Shown in pieces: positions 11,064-19,599 of a stretch of 64,000 nucleotides of DNA. Source of the DNA: an uncultured Holophaga sp. GTDB taxonomy: Bacteria > Acidobacteriota > Holophagae > Holophagales > Holophagaceae. Both the position numbers and the translations under genes were made by a program. The DNA is taken from contig NZ_OY781925.1 in assembly GCF_963677305.1 (NCBI RefSeq), positions 955,001 to 1,019,000 of the forward strand. Reading direction: 5' to 3'. Below the pieces are notes generated by a model. It worked only from the letters and a program-made list of their open reading frames with translations, was not told the DNA's origin and did not search any database. Position 1 is the stretch's first letter. Every line of letters begins with the position of its first letter.

Positions 11064-12200
11064 CTAGTTGTAGCGGCCGTACTTGTCCACGGCCTCGAAG
11101 AGGGCCTTGGCATTCTCGTGCTTGGCGTTGCTGGGCATGGTGCAGGCGGGGCGGAGCATGAATCCGCCACCCTTGCCCACGGTGGTGATGAGCTTTCTGC
11201 AGTAGGCATCCACCTCTTCCGGGCTGCCGATGGCCAGCATCGTGGCCGGGACATCCCCGGAGAGGGCGCAGTGGTCCCCCAGGATCTCCTTGGCCCGGAA
11301 GAGGTCGGTCTCGCCATCGGTTTCAATGGCGAAGCGGCCTTTGGGCAACTGCAGGAAGTTCTCCAGATCCCGGCCCCAGTCCGTGTCCATGTGGAAGATG
11401 GGGGTGATGTCGGCTTCAATGAGGCGCAGAGCCATGTCTTTCACCACGGGCCACACCAGGGCCTCGAACTTCCGCTTGTTGAGGAAGGCGGCGCCGGTGC
11501 GGGTCACCGGGAAGAAGGTGCGACGGATCCCGGTGCGCCCCACCTGCTCGACGATGCGGGGGAAGAACTGCTCGTTGAAGATCATCAGGATCTCCAGGAG
11601 CTCGTCCCCCATCTGGAAGAGGTCCGTGATGTAGCGGTCGAAGGAGCGGGTGATGGCGAAGAGCTCGTGGCCTGTGGGGGAGGTGCCACCGTAGAGGCAG
11701 CTCTGGCCCCGCTTCAGGGTGGCGCCGATCTCCATGCCCTGATGCTTGCCGGCTTCCATGAAGCGGGCGCCGATCTCGGGGGGGTCGATGCCATAGAGTT
11801 TCTTCAGCAGGAGCCCGACGTAGGCCATGGGACCGCCCTGCTTGATGAGCCGGAGCTCGTCGCGGCTCATGACCTCGGGCTCCAGGGTCTGGTAGGGGGC
11901 GTTGTCCTCCAGGTCCCGCCCGGGGAACTTGCAGGCGTTGAAGCCGATGCGGCTCATGAGGTTGGCGTCGCCGTACTGGAAGTGCATCCCGGCGTAGCAG
12001 TCCCACTGGGGGTAGGCCTCGGCCAGGCGGCCATAGCAGGCCATGGCGGTGTCCCAGTTCCACATGAAGTCCTTGTTGGTGACCCCGGCGAACTGGGCAG
12101 CGTAGGTGGTGACCCAGGGGGCACAGACGATACGGTCCACGGGTTGCAGGGCCAGGGTTGCCTGGAGGCGGGCCTCTGGGGTCAGGGTGTCTTGCGGCAT
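11064..12200 (-). CDS. UroD-family corrinoid methyltransferase, copy 1
   Basis: The protein is 378 aa of the uroporphyrinogen decarboxylase/MtaA-like superfamily, with LALQPVDRIVCAPW at the N-terminus and a Cys in RPACTMPSNAKHEN (about residue 352). It is not a haem-synthesis enzyme: it is encoded with a corrinoid protein and lacks the usual HemE start. The expected H-x-C zinc motif reads HMD (about residue 269). Probable role: moving a methyl group to or from the corrinoid protein; the donor could be a methoxy-aromatic or another methylated compound (inference). The ATG at 12200 follows AAGGAG; a longer frame upstream crosses the regulator region and was rejected. Confidence 0.85.
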   Translation of the reverse strand: MPQDTLTPEARLQATLALQPVDRIVCAPWVTTYAAQFAGVTNKDFMWNWDTAMACYGRLAEAYPQWDCYAGMHFQYGDANLMSRIGFNACKFPGRDLEDNAPYQTLEPEVMSRDELRLIKQGGPMAYVGLLLKKLYGIDPPEIGARFMEAGKHQGMEIGATLKRGQSCLYGGTSPTGHELFAITRSFDRYITDLFQMGDELLEILMIFNEQFFPRIVEQVGRTGIRRTFFPVTRTGAAFLNKRKFEALVWPVVKDMALRLIEADITPIFHMDTDWGRDLENFLQLPKGRFAIETDGETDLFRAKEILGDHCALSGDVPATMLAIGSPEEVDAYCRKLITTVGKGGGFMLRPACTMPSNAKHENAKALFEAVDKYGRYN

Positions 12201-12370
12201 ATGGACTCCTTTCTGGAAGGGGGCAGGGCTCCGCTGTCCCGGGGGGAGCCCGGGTCTTCGATCCTGCGGAGCACCCCGTCTGCGAGTTGTCTTGGGAAGC
12301 TGGTCTGAAGCATAGAAGAGTGGCCGGTTCCGGCGAAGGGGGCTGAGAACGCTTTGTTGGCATCGAGTTG

Positions 12371-12385
12371 TTGCGTAGAATGCAA
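12371..12385. promoter_or_regulatory. Putative LysR-type operator
   Basis: TTGCGTAGAATGCAA is a TTGC-N7-GCAA dyad, which contains the T-N11-A pattern of LysR boxes. It lies in the intergenic region 26 bases before the LysR gene and about 170 bases before the divergent methyltransferase gene. Confidence 0.45.
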
Positions 12386-12411
12386 TATCTCGTCGACAGC
12401 TGGGAGGTCCC

Positions 12412-13299
12412 ATGGATACCCGCCATCTCCAGTGCTTCAAGGCCGTGGCCGAAAACCTGAACTTCACCAAAGCCGCCTACCAGCTCTGTCTCACCCCCTC
12501 GGCTGTCAGCCGCCAGATCGCCGCGCTGGAGGAGGAACTCGGGGTCAGGCTCTTTGACAGGGCGCCCAATGCGGTCCGCTTCACGGCGGAGGGGGCGCAC
12601 TTCCAGGCCGGGCTGGGGGGGGTGCTGAATGCCTACGAAGCCCTGGTGGCCAGTACGCGCAGCCTGAGAACAGGCAGGGCCATGAGTCTGGAGATCGGCT
12701 TCCTGGGGGGGGTGGAGAAGCGCCTGCTGCCCCGCTTGGTGAGGCGGCTGCGGGAGCGCCATCCCGGACTCGCCCTCCGGATGGACCGCTTCGACCTCGT
12801 ACCCCTCTCCCTGGCGCTGGCCAGGGGCGAGGTGGATGTGGCCTTCACCCTGGGCCTGTCACTTCCGGAGGCTTCCGGGCTCCGGAGCCGCCTGCTCTTC
12901 CGGGAGCGGCTGGTGGTGCTCATGTCTCCCGAGCACCCCCTGGCGGGACGGACGGCTCTGCGTTTCGAGGACCTCCGGGGCGAGACCTTTCTTGATCTGG
13001 AGCACCCCCTGAACGCTCCGGCCAATGACCTCTTGGTGGATATTTGCACCCGACGGGGCTTCAGGCCTCGGATCGGTCAGCGGTACCACAACCTGGACTC
13101 CCTGGTGATGGCCATCGAGTCGGGGGTGGGGATCGGAGTGTTTCCCAAGTACCGTGGGGATGAAAACAAGGGAGAGCGCCTGACCTATGTGGCCCTGGAG
13201 GGGCCTGAGTGCACGACGGACTATGTGGTGGCCTGGAGGCTGGAACATGGCAATCCGGTCCTGGGGGACTTCCTGCGGGAACTGGGCATCCGGGCCTGA
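12412..13299 (+). CDS. LysR-family transcriptional regulator, copy 1
   Basis: The protein is 295 aa, normal for the family. The N-terminal winged HTH reads FTKAAYQLCLTPSAVSRQI (residues about 18-36), and the effector-binding domain occupies about residues 90-290. GGAGG precedes the ATG. It is divergent from the methyltransferase-corrinoid operon, the classic arrangement for LysR activators, so it probably controls that operon in response to its methyl substrate (inference). It resembles the LysR encoded at 15310-16248, for example in the NAPANDL/NAPAHDS segment and the GVGIGVFPKYR/GVGIALFPRYR segment. Confidence 0.9.
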   Translation: MDTRHLQCFKAVAENLNFTKAAYQLCLTPSAVSRQIAALEEELGVRLFDRAPNAVRFTAEGAHFQAGLGGVLNAYEALVASTRSLRTGRAMSLEIGFLGGVEKRLLPRLVRRLRERHPGLALRMDRFDLVPLSLALARGEVDVAFTLGLSLPEASGLRSRLLFRERLVVLMSPEHPLAGRTALRFEDLRGETFLDLEHPLNAPANDLLVDICTRRGFRPRIGQRYHNLDSLVMAIESGVGIGVFPKYRGDENKGERLTYVALEGPECTTDYVVAWRLEHGNPVLGDFLRELGIRA

Positions 13300-13324
13300 A
13301 AAAGCCCCGCCGGGGAGCGGGGCT
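13299..13324 (-). terminator. Intrinsic terminator of the second corrinoid operon
   Basis: Read on the minus strand, an 8-bp stem AGCCCCGC/GCGGGGCT is followed by TTTTT. It lies 22 bases after the stop of corrinoid protein copy 2 and could also slow read-through from the convergent LysR gene. Confidence 0.75.
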
Positions 13325-13345
13325 GCGGGGGGGTGTCGTTGTGGC

Positions 13346-13975
13346 TCAGCTGAGGCCGAGCAGCTTCTTGGCGTATTCGACGGAATCCTGGGCGGTCTTG
13401 CAGTAGGCGTCTGCCCCCACATAGTCTGCGGTGGTCTGGTCGCAGGGGCCCCCGCCGATGAGGATCTTGAGATCCTTGCGCAGCCCGGCGGCTTCGATGG
13501 AGGCGATGCACTCCTTCATGCCGTCGAAGGCCGTGGTCAGTAGGCAGGAGATCCCGACGATCTGGGGCTTGTGCTCCCGGATGGCGGCCAGGTAGCGCTC
13601 CGTGGGCACATCCACCCCGAGGTCGATGACCTTGAAGCCGTTGCAGCTCATGACGGTGGTGACGATGTTCTTGCCGATGTCATGGATATCGCCGTAGATG
13701 GTGCCCATGACCATGGTGCCGTGGGTGGGAGCCTCCTCAGCGTCCAGGTCGCCTCCGATGAGGGCTGCGGCCTCCCTGAAGATCTCGGCGGACATGATCA
13801 GCTCGGAGAGGTAGTATTCCTTTTCCTCGTAGCGCCTGCCGACGATGTTCATGCCCTCCTGGAGCTTCTGGATGATCTCCAGGGCGGGGACGCCCTGGGC
13901 CTGGAGGGACTTCACTTCCTTCATGAGGACGGACTCTTCGAGGTCCGCCATGGCGTGGATCAGGGTCTGACTCAT
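13346..13975 (-). CDS. Corrinoid methyl-carrier protein (MtaC/MttC-like), copy 2
   Basis: The protein is 209 aa with the same two-domain layout as copy 1: helical cap, then B12-binding domain with GDIHDIGKNIV (His near 103) and GGGPCDQ. Substitutions relative to copy 1 cluster in the linker between the two domains (around residues 76-90) and the C-terminal tail. It is encoded 45 bases after a UroD-type methyltransferase that is much less similar to its own paralogue. The near-identity of the carriers means they should be functionally exchangeable. Confidence 0.92.
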   Translation of the reverse strand: MSQTLIHAMADLEESVLMKEVKSLQAQGVPALEIIQKLQEGMNIVGRRYEEKEYYLSELIMSAEIFREAAALIGGDLDAEEAPTHGTMVMGTIYGDIHDIGKNIVTTVMSCNGFKVIDLGVDVPTERYLAAIREHKPQIVGISCLLTTAFDGMKECIASIEAAGLRKDLKILIGGGPCDQTTADYVGADAYCKTAQDSVEYAKKLLGLS

Positions 13976-14020
13976 GCATGCTCCTGGGTGTTGCTGGGTG
14001 GAATCCGGCCCGGAAGGGCC

Positions 14021-15166
14021 TCAGTTGTAGCGTCCATACTTCTCCACGGCCCCGAAGAAGGCGTCCACGTTCTCCTTGCGGGCGTTGAAGGGCATGGTGC
14101 AGCCCACGGAATAGAGGAGCCCGCCGCCGTTGCCGAAGGTGGTGATGAGCTTCTTCGCGTAGGCATCCACATCGTCCGATGTGCCCACCGTGAGGAGCCC
14201 GGCGGGCATGTCGCCCTTGATGGCGCAGTGACCTTTGAGGATGTCGTGGGCCCTGGTGATGTCCGTGGAGCTGTCCAGCTCCAGGACGAACTTCCTGGCG
14301 GGGAGCTGGAGGAAATACTCCAGGAAGCCGCTCCAGTCCGAGTCGAAGTGCAGGACCGGGGTGATGTCCATGGCGATGAGCTTGCCCAGGAAATCCTGGA
14401 GGTAGGGCCAGTAGAAGCGCTCGAAGTTCTTCTTGCTGATGAACTGGGAGCTGCCCCGGGTTCCGGGAACAAAGACCCGCCTGACGCCGGTCTGGGCCAC
14501 GCTGATTTCGTGGGCCTTGAGGTTGGCCGCCTGCTGGATCCAGAGGAGCTCCTCCAATTCGGCCCCCATCTGGAAGACATCCCGGAAGAACCGGTCCATG
14601 GAGCGCATCATGGAGAAGTCCTCGAAGGCCGCGCCGGGCCCGAGGGAACCCCAGGTGAGGGACTGGCCCCGCTGGATGGAGCGCTGGATCTCCTCGCCCC
14701 GGTGGGCACCGATGAGCCCGAAGGCCTGGAAGATCTCGGGGCGGCTCACCCCGTGGGCGCGCTCCCAGAAGGTGAAGGTGTATTCCATGCCGCCATTGGG
14801 CTGGCGGAGCAGGGCGTAATCCTCCCGGGTCATGATCTCGCACTCGTGGTACTGCAGGGGGGCGTTGTCTTCCAGCTGTTTGCCTGGCTGTTTGTTGCGC
14901 ATGATGCCCGTGACCTGGGCCGTGGGGCCATGGCTGCCGTGGATCATGATGGCGTTGGAGTCCCACATGGGGTAGGCCTCGGCGAACTTCTCATAGGCCG
15001 CCATGGCCTTGTCCCACTCCCATTGGAACGCCTTGTTGGTGAGTCCGCACCACTGTCCGGCGTACTGATCCACCAGGACGGAGCAGACCACGCGATCCGT
15101 GGGCTGGAGGTTGATGGTGGCGATCAGCCGCTCTTCGGCGCTCATCGTGTCCTTGGGCATGACCAT
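14021..15166 (-). CDS. UroD-family corrinoid methyltransferase, copy 2
   Basis: The protein is 381 aa and homologous to copy 1 throughout (shared ATINLQPTDRVVC-like start, GRYN C-terminus, EDNAP and KRGQS/QRGQS segments) but clearly diverged, so it probably recognises a different substrate. The position of the usual zinc H-x-C motif reads HFD in LHFDSDW (about residue 273); the later Cys is kept in VGCTMPFNARKEN (about residue 356). The ATG at 15166 has AGGAG 6-7 bases upstream; a second ATG two codons later is possible. Operon with corrinoid copy 2, divergent from LysR copy 2. Confidence 0.85.
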   Translation of the reverse strand: MVMPKDTMSAEERLIATINLQPTDRVVCSVLVDQYAGQWCGLTNKAFQWEWDKAMAAYEKFAEAYPMWDSNAIMIHGSHGPTAQVTGIMRNKQPGKQLEDNAPLQYHECEIMTREDYALLRQPNGGMEYTFTFWERAHGVSRPEIFQAFGLIGAHRGEEIQRSIQRGQSLTWGSLGPGAAFEDFSMMRSMDRFFRDVFQMGAELEELLWIQQAANLKAHEISVAQTGVRRVFVPGTRGSSQFISKKNFERFYWPYLQDFLGKLIAMDITPVLHFDSDWSGFLEYFLQLPARKFVLELDSSTDITRAHDILKGHCAIKGDMPAGLLTVGTSDDVDAYAKKLITTFGNGGGLLYSVGCTMPFNARKENVDAFFGAVEKYGRYN

Positions 15167-15309
15167 GGTTGCTCCTTGGGAAGGGTGGACAGGGCTCCGC
15201 CCGCCCGGAATCGGGATGGTGGAACTGCAAGTGCAGGGGTGGAACCAGTGTAGGGGCGCCGACCCGGACCAGGGTCATGAATCGGATCTGAATAATTTCA
15301 AGGGTGAAG

Positions 15310-16248
15310 ATGAAAAATATTGAGGATCGTGGTCTGATGGAGAGACCTCGGGGGCTTCTTTTGGACATCCGGCACCTGCGCTGCTTCCTGGCGGCGGCTG
15401 AGCACATGAACTTCACCCGGGCCGCCCGGGAGCTCTTCCTCACCCAGTCAGCGGTGAGCTACCAGATCTCGGCTCTGGAAAAGGAGGTGGGTGTCCGGCT
15501 CTTCGAGCGCGACCCCCACCAGGTCAGCTTCACAGCTGCAGGGCGGCGTTTCCATGAAGGCATCGAGGGACTGCTGAAGACCTACGGGGCGCTGGTGGAG
15601 GAGGTCCAGGGGCTGGCCCAGGGGCGCACCGGGGAGCTGGTGCTCGGCTTCTACGGCGTGGCCGAGAAGCGCTTCCTGCCGCCTCTGCTCCGGCGCTTCC
15701 GCCGGGAGCACCCCACCCTTCGTCTGGAAACCCGGCGCATGGACATGGTGAGTATGGCCCGTGCCTTGGCCGAGGGCGGTCTGGACCTGGCTTTCCTCCT
15801 GGAGATTGCCTGCCCCTCCGGTCCTGGTATGCGCTACCAGCAGCTCTTCTGCGAGCCTTTGGTGGCCGTGCTGCCCCTGGATCACCCCCTGGCGCAGCGT
15901 GAGGGCCTGATCCATGCAGACCTGGCCGGTGAGCGCTTTGTGGAACTGGAGCTGCCCATCAATGCCCCGGCCCATGACAGCTTTGCTGATACCTGCGCAC
16001 GGTCCGGCTTCCGTCCCTACATCGCCCAGCGCTACAAGGATCTCGAGTCTCTCTTTCTGGGGATCGAGATGGGGGTGGGGATTGCCCTCTTCCCACGCTA
16101 CCGGGCCGAGGCCCAGGCCGGTCCCGGGCAGGCTCTGGTCCCCATGCAGGGGGAAGCTGGCTTGGCCTCCTTCGGGGTGGCCTGGCGGACCGACAATCCC
16201 AACCCGATCCTCCCTGTCTTCCTCCAGGCGATGGGGGTGAGGGAATGA
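15310..16248 (+). CDS. LysR-family transcriptional regulator, copy 2
   Basis: The protein is about 312 aa. The HTH reads FTRAARELFLTQSAVSYQI, followed by a substrate-binding-type effector domain. It is divergent from the methyltransferase copy 2 operon and paralogous to LysR copy 1, completing the duplicated three-gene module. Starts at GTG 15304, ATG 15310 and ATG 15337 are all in frame; ATG 15310 has AAGGG at the best spacing. It ends 49 bases from the convergent MATE gene. Confidence 0.88.
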   Translation: MKNIEDRGLMERPRGLLLDIRHLRCFLAAAEHMNFTRAARELFLTQSAVSYQISALEKEVGVRLFERDPHQVSFTAAGRRFHEGIEGLLKTYGALVEEVQGLAQGRTGELVLGFYGVAEKRFLPPLLRRFRREHPTLRLETRRMDMVSMARALAEGGLDLAFLLEIACPSGPGMRYQQLFCEPLVAVLPLDHPLAQREGLIHADLAGERFVELELPINAPAHDSFADTCARSGFRPYIAQRYKDLESLFLGIEMGVGIALFPRYRAEAQAGPGQALVPMQGEAGLASFGVAWRTDNPNPILPVFLQAMGVRE

Positions 16249-16297
16249 AGGCTCCCCTCAACGGGGTGGGCGGAAGTGCGCGACTGTTTGGATACGC

Positions 16298-17653
16298 TCA
16301 GCTGGTGGCTGCGTGCTGCTCTTTCAGGGTCCGCAGCTCCCGGACGAGCCAGATGGCGGTGAGGGTAGTGGAACAGATATCAGCGAGGGGCCCTGCCAGC
16401 AGGATGCCGCTCACCTGGAAGAAGAAGCCCAGGATGAGGATGGCAGGCAGGAGGATGAGAACCTGGCGGGAGAGGGTCAGGAGCATGGAAGCGAGGGGCT
16501 TGCCGATGGCCTGGAAGTAGTTGGAGGCGACCACCTGGAAGCCCGCAAAGAACATCAGGCCGGAGAAGATGCGCAGGGCTCGGGAGGCGAAGGCCACGAA
16601 GGCATGATCCTGCTTGGCAAACAGGGCCATCAGGGGTGTCGAGAAGGCCTGGATCATGGCCCAGCCCAGGATGGCGATGGCGCTGCCAGAGAGGATGGCC
16701 AGCTTGAGCACTTCCCGGACCCGATCGAAGCTCCTGGCCCCATAGTTGAAGCCGATGATGGGCTGGGCGCCCATGCTGATGCCAGCGATGGGCAGAATGA
16801 CCAGCATCTGGATCGTGGTGACGGCTCCCATGCCGGAGACTGCCGTATCTCCACCGTAGTGCTCCATGCTCTTGTTCAGGACGATGGTCAGGATGCAGAC
16901 GGCGATCTGGAGGAAAAAGGGGGGCATGCCGATGGCCATGATGGCCTTGACCCTGTCGAAGCTCAGGCGCAGGTACCGCCGGTGAAGCCGGAGGGTGCTC
17001 TTCTCGCTGAAGAAGTGGGACAGGACCCAGGTGCAGGAGACCACCTGGGCTAGCACGGTCGCCCAGGCCGCACCCTTCATGCCCCATCGGAAGACGAAGA
17101 GGAAGGTGGGGGCCAGGATGACGTTCATGACCGTCCCGATGAGCATGGAGGCCATGGCCTTCTGGGGTTTGCCTTCGGCCCGGATGAAGTTGTTCATGCC
17201 GAGGGCCGTGGACATGACCACGGAGCCGTAGAGGATGATGGTCACAAAGTCCCGGGCATAGGGTAGGACCTGTGCGCTGGCCCCGAATGCCCGGAGCATG
17301 GGATCCCTGAAGATCAGTCCCAGGATGGAAATCAGGATGGAGATCAGGATCAGTAGGACAAATGCATTGCCTACGATCCCCAAGGCGTCCTCGTGCTTCT
17401 TTTCGCCGAGGCGGATGGACACCAGCGCCGTGCCGCCGATGCCGACCAGGAGGCCGAAGGCCAGCTGGATGATCATGATGGGGAAAGCGACCGTGATGCC
17501 AGCGATGCCAATGGAGCCTACGGCGCCGCCGATGAAGATCCGGTCGATGACGGAGTAGAGGGCCGAAACCAGCATGCCAACGATGGCGGGAATGCTGAAC
17601 TGGATCAGCAGTTTGATCGGCTTTTCCTGGGCCAGTCGCTGGGTGCCCTCCAT
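16298..17653 (-). CDS. MATE-family multidrug/sodium antiporter
   Basis: The protein is 451 aa with about twelve hydrophobic segments in two pseudo-repeats, as in NorM/MepA/DinF proteins. The N-terminal half carries SIPAIVGMLVSALYSVIDRIF, and the second half carries PIAGISMGAQPIIGFNYGA, a recognisable MATE signature. It exports drugs or metabolites using Na+ or H+ gradients in the inner membrane. It is encoded 4 bases after glnS on the same strand, so the two are probably co-transcribed. Substrate cannot be read from sequence. Confidence 0.9.
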   Translation of the reverse strand: MEGTQRLAQEKPIKLLIQFSIPAIVGMLVSALYSVIDRIFIGGAVGSIGIAGITVAFPIMIIQLAFGLLVGIGGTALVSIRLGEKKHEDALGIVGNAFVLLILISILISILGLIFRDPMLRAFGASAQVLPYARDFVTIILYGSVVMSTALGMNNFIRAEGKPQKAMASMLIGTVMNVILAPTFLFVFRWGMKGAAWATVLAQVVSCTWVLSHFFSEKSTLRLHRRYLRLSFDRVKAIMAIGMPPFFLQIAVCILTIVLNKSMEHYGGDTAVSGMGAVTTIQMLVILPIAGISMGAQPIIGFNYGARSFDRVREVLKLAILSGSAIAILGWAMIQAFSTPLMALFAKQDHAFVAFASRALRIFSGLMFFAGFQVVASNYFQAIGKPLASMLLTLSRQVLILLPAILILGFFFQVSGILLAGPLADICSTTLTAIWLVRELRTLKEQHAATS

Positions 17654-17657
17654 GGGG

Positions 17658-19364
17658 TCAGCTCCTGGCTTCGAGCTTGGCCCAGGAGTCCTTCAGGCCC
17701 ACGGTCCGGTTGAAGATCAGGCTTCCGGGGGCGCTGTCGGGGTCCACGGAGAAGTAGCCCGTCCGCTCGAACTGGAAGCGGCTGCCCGCGGGCGATCCGG
17801 CCAAGCCCGGCTCGATCCACGCTGAGATCGCCTCCAGGCTGTGGGGGTTGATGAAGTCGCGCCAGTCGCCCCCTTCGGGGACATCCATGGGGTCCTCCTG
17901 GGTGAAGAGCTGCTCGTAGAGACGGACCTGGGCGGAGACGGCATGGGCGGCGCTCACCCAGTGGATCGTGCCCTTCACCTTGCGCCCGTCCGGGGCGTTC
18001 CCCCCCAGGCTCTCGGGGTCCCAGGTGCAGCGCAGTTCCACCACGTGGCCTTCGGCATCCTTGATGACCTCCTGGCAGCGCACCAGGGCGGCGCCCCGGA
18101 GGCGCACCTCGGCGCCGGGTGCCAGGCGGAACCACTTCTTGGGGGCCTCCTCCCGGAAGTCGTCCTGGTCGATCCAGATCTCCCGGCTGAAGGGCACTTT
18201 GCGACTGCCCATCTCGGTCTTATCGGGGTGGAAGGGCAGCTCGAGCCAGTGGGTCTCCCCCTCCGCCAGATTCGTGATGACGAGCTTGAGGGGGCGGAGC
18301 ACCGCCATGGCACGGGGGGCCCGGGCTTCCAGATCCTCGCGGATGCAGTGCTCCAGGAGGCTCACATCCGCCACCATGTCGCGGCGGGCCACACCCACCC
18401 GCTCAGCAAAGGCACGCACGCTCTCGGGGGTGTAGCCCCTGCGCCGAAGGCCGCAGATGGTGGGCATGCGGGGATCGTCCCAACCGGCCACATGACCCTC
18501 CTGCACCAGGAGGAGCAGGCGCCGCTTGGACATGACCGTGTGGGTCAGGTTCAGGCGGGCGAACTCGTACTGGTGGGGCAGGGGGCGTCCGAAGAACTTC
18601 CCTTCCACGTCCTGCTCCAGGAACCACTCGTAGAGGGGGCGGTGGTCCTCGAACTCCAGGGTACAGATGGAGTGGGTGATCTGCTCGATGGCGTCACAGA
18701 CGCCATGGGCGAAGTCATACATGGGGTAGATGGGCCAAGCGTCCCCGGTGCGGTGGTGGTGCACCCGGCGGATCCGGTACATCAGGGGGTCCCGCAGGTT
18801 CATGTTGGGGGACTGCACATCGATCTTGGCCCGGAGCACCCGGGAGCCGTCGGGGAACTCCCCGGCCCGCATGCGCCGGAAGAGGTCCAGGTTCTCTTCT
18901 GCGGACCGGCTTCGGTAGGGGCTCTCCTTTCCGGGGGTGTAGAAGTTGCCCCGGTATTCCTTGATCTGGTCGTCCTGCAGGTCACAGACATAGGCCTTGC
19001 CCTGCTGGATCAGGTATTCCGCGTAGTCGTAGAGCTTCTGGAAGTAGTCCGAGGCGTAATACTCGCCTGCCCAGTGGAAGCCCAGCCACTCCACATCCTC
19101 ACGGATGGAGTCAACGTACTCCACATCCTCCTTGACGGGGTTGGTGTCATCGAAGCGCAGGTTGGTGCTGCCCCCGTATTTCTTTGCCAGCCCGAAGTTG
19201 ATGCAGATGGACTTGGCGTGGCCGATGTGGAGGTAGCCGTTGGGTTCCGGGGGGAAGCGGGTACCGATGCGCCCCTGGTGCCTGCCCGACGCCAGATCGG
19301 CCTCCATGATCTCCTCAAGGAAATTGAGGCTGCGGGGTTCCGGGGCGGGCTGGTTCTGGGTCAT
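17658..19364 (-). CDS. glnS: Glutaminyl-tRNA synthetase
   Basis: The protein is 568 aa, normal for bacterial GlnRS. The class I signature [15 protein letters not shown] lies near residues 38-52 and the KMSKS-equivalent VMSKRRLL near 275. The catalytic core continues with RFDDTNP and the C-terminal anticodon-binding beta-barrels. It charges tRNA-Gln directly. Its presence beside a gltX gene in the same window suggests that Gln-tRNA need not be made only by the transamidation route. The ATG at 19364 follows a weak AAAGAC-type ribosome site. Confidence 0.96.
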   Translation of the reverse strand: MTQNQPAPEPRSLNFLEEIMEADLASGRHQGRIGTRFPPEPNGYLHIGHAKSICINFGLAKKYGGSTNLRFDDTNPVKEDVEYVDSIREDVEWLGFHWAGEYYASDYFQKLYDYAEYLIQQGKAYVCDLQDDQIKEYRGNFYTPGKESPYRSRSAEENLDLFRRMRAGEFPDGSRVLRAKIDVQSPNMNLRDPLMYRIRRVHHHRTGDAWPIYPMYDFAHGVCDAIEQITHSICTLEFEDHRPLYEWFLEQDVEGKFFGRPLPHQYEFARLNLTHTVMSKRRLLLLVQEGHVAGWDDPRMPTICGLRRRGYTPESVRAFAERVGVARRDMVADVSLLEHCIREDLEARAPRAMAVLRPLKLVITNLAEGETHWLELPFHPDKTEMGSRKVPFSREIWIDQDDFREEAPKKWFRLAPGAEVRLRGAALVRCQEVIKDAEGHVVELRCTWDPESLGGNAPDGRKVKGTIHWVSAAHAVSAQVRLYEQLFTQEDPMDVPEGGDWRDFINPHSLEAISAWIEPGLAGSPAGSRFQFERTGYFSVDPDSAPGSLIFNRTVGLKDSWAKLEARS

Positions 19365-19599
19365 GGAAGGTCTTTTCCGTTCTGGACTTGGGCGGCGGCC
19401 TGGCCCCAGGATGTCCTGGTGGCGCTGCAGATCGCGACCGATCGGCCATTTTATCCCGAAGTCGTGCTCACGCCCACGATTTCAGGCGTCCAGCGGATGC
19501 CCTTCGGCCTGCCTTTGTCATGAAAGGTGTCGAGTGTTGGGCTTATCGATGGTATGACTGAGAGAAAGCTCTCTTTTTCCCCAGCTTCCCGAGGACTCC

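Noticed and set aside
10429..13975. Recent assembly duplication artefact of the corrinoid gene
   Set aside because: The neighbouring methyltransferase and LysR genes are clearly diverged and the corrinoid copies differ at many positions, so both are real.
13571..15253. 560-codon open frame opposite corrinoid copy 2 and methyltransferase copy 2
   Set aside because: It spans two conserved genes and their intergenic gap on the other strand; composition is that of a mirror frame.
17841..19523. 560-codon open frame opposite glnS
   Set aside because: Antisense to a tRNA synthetase with intact motifs; no independent support.
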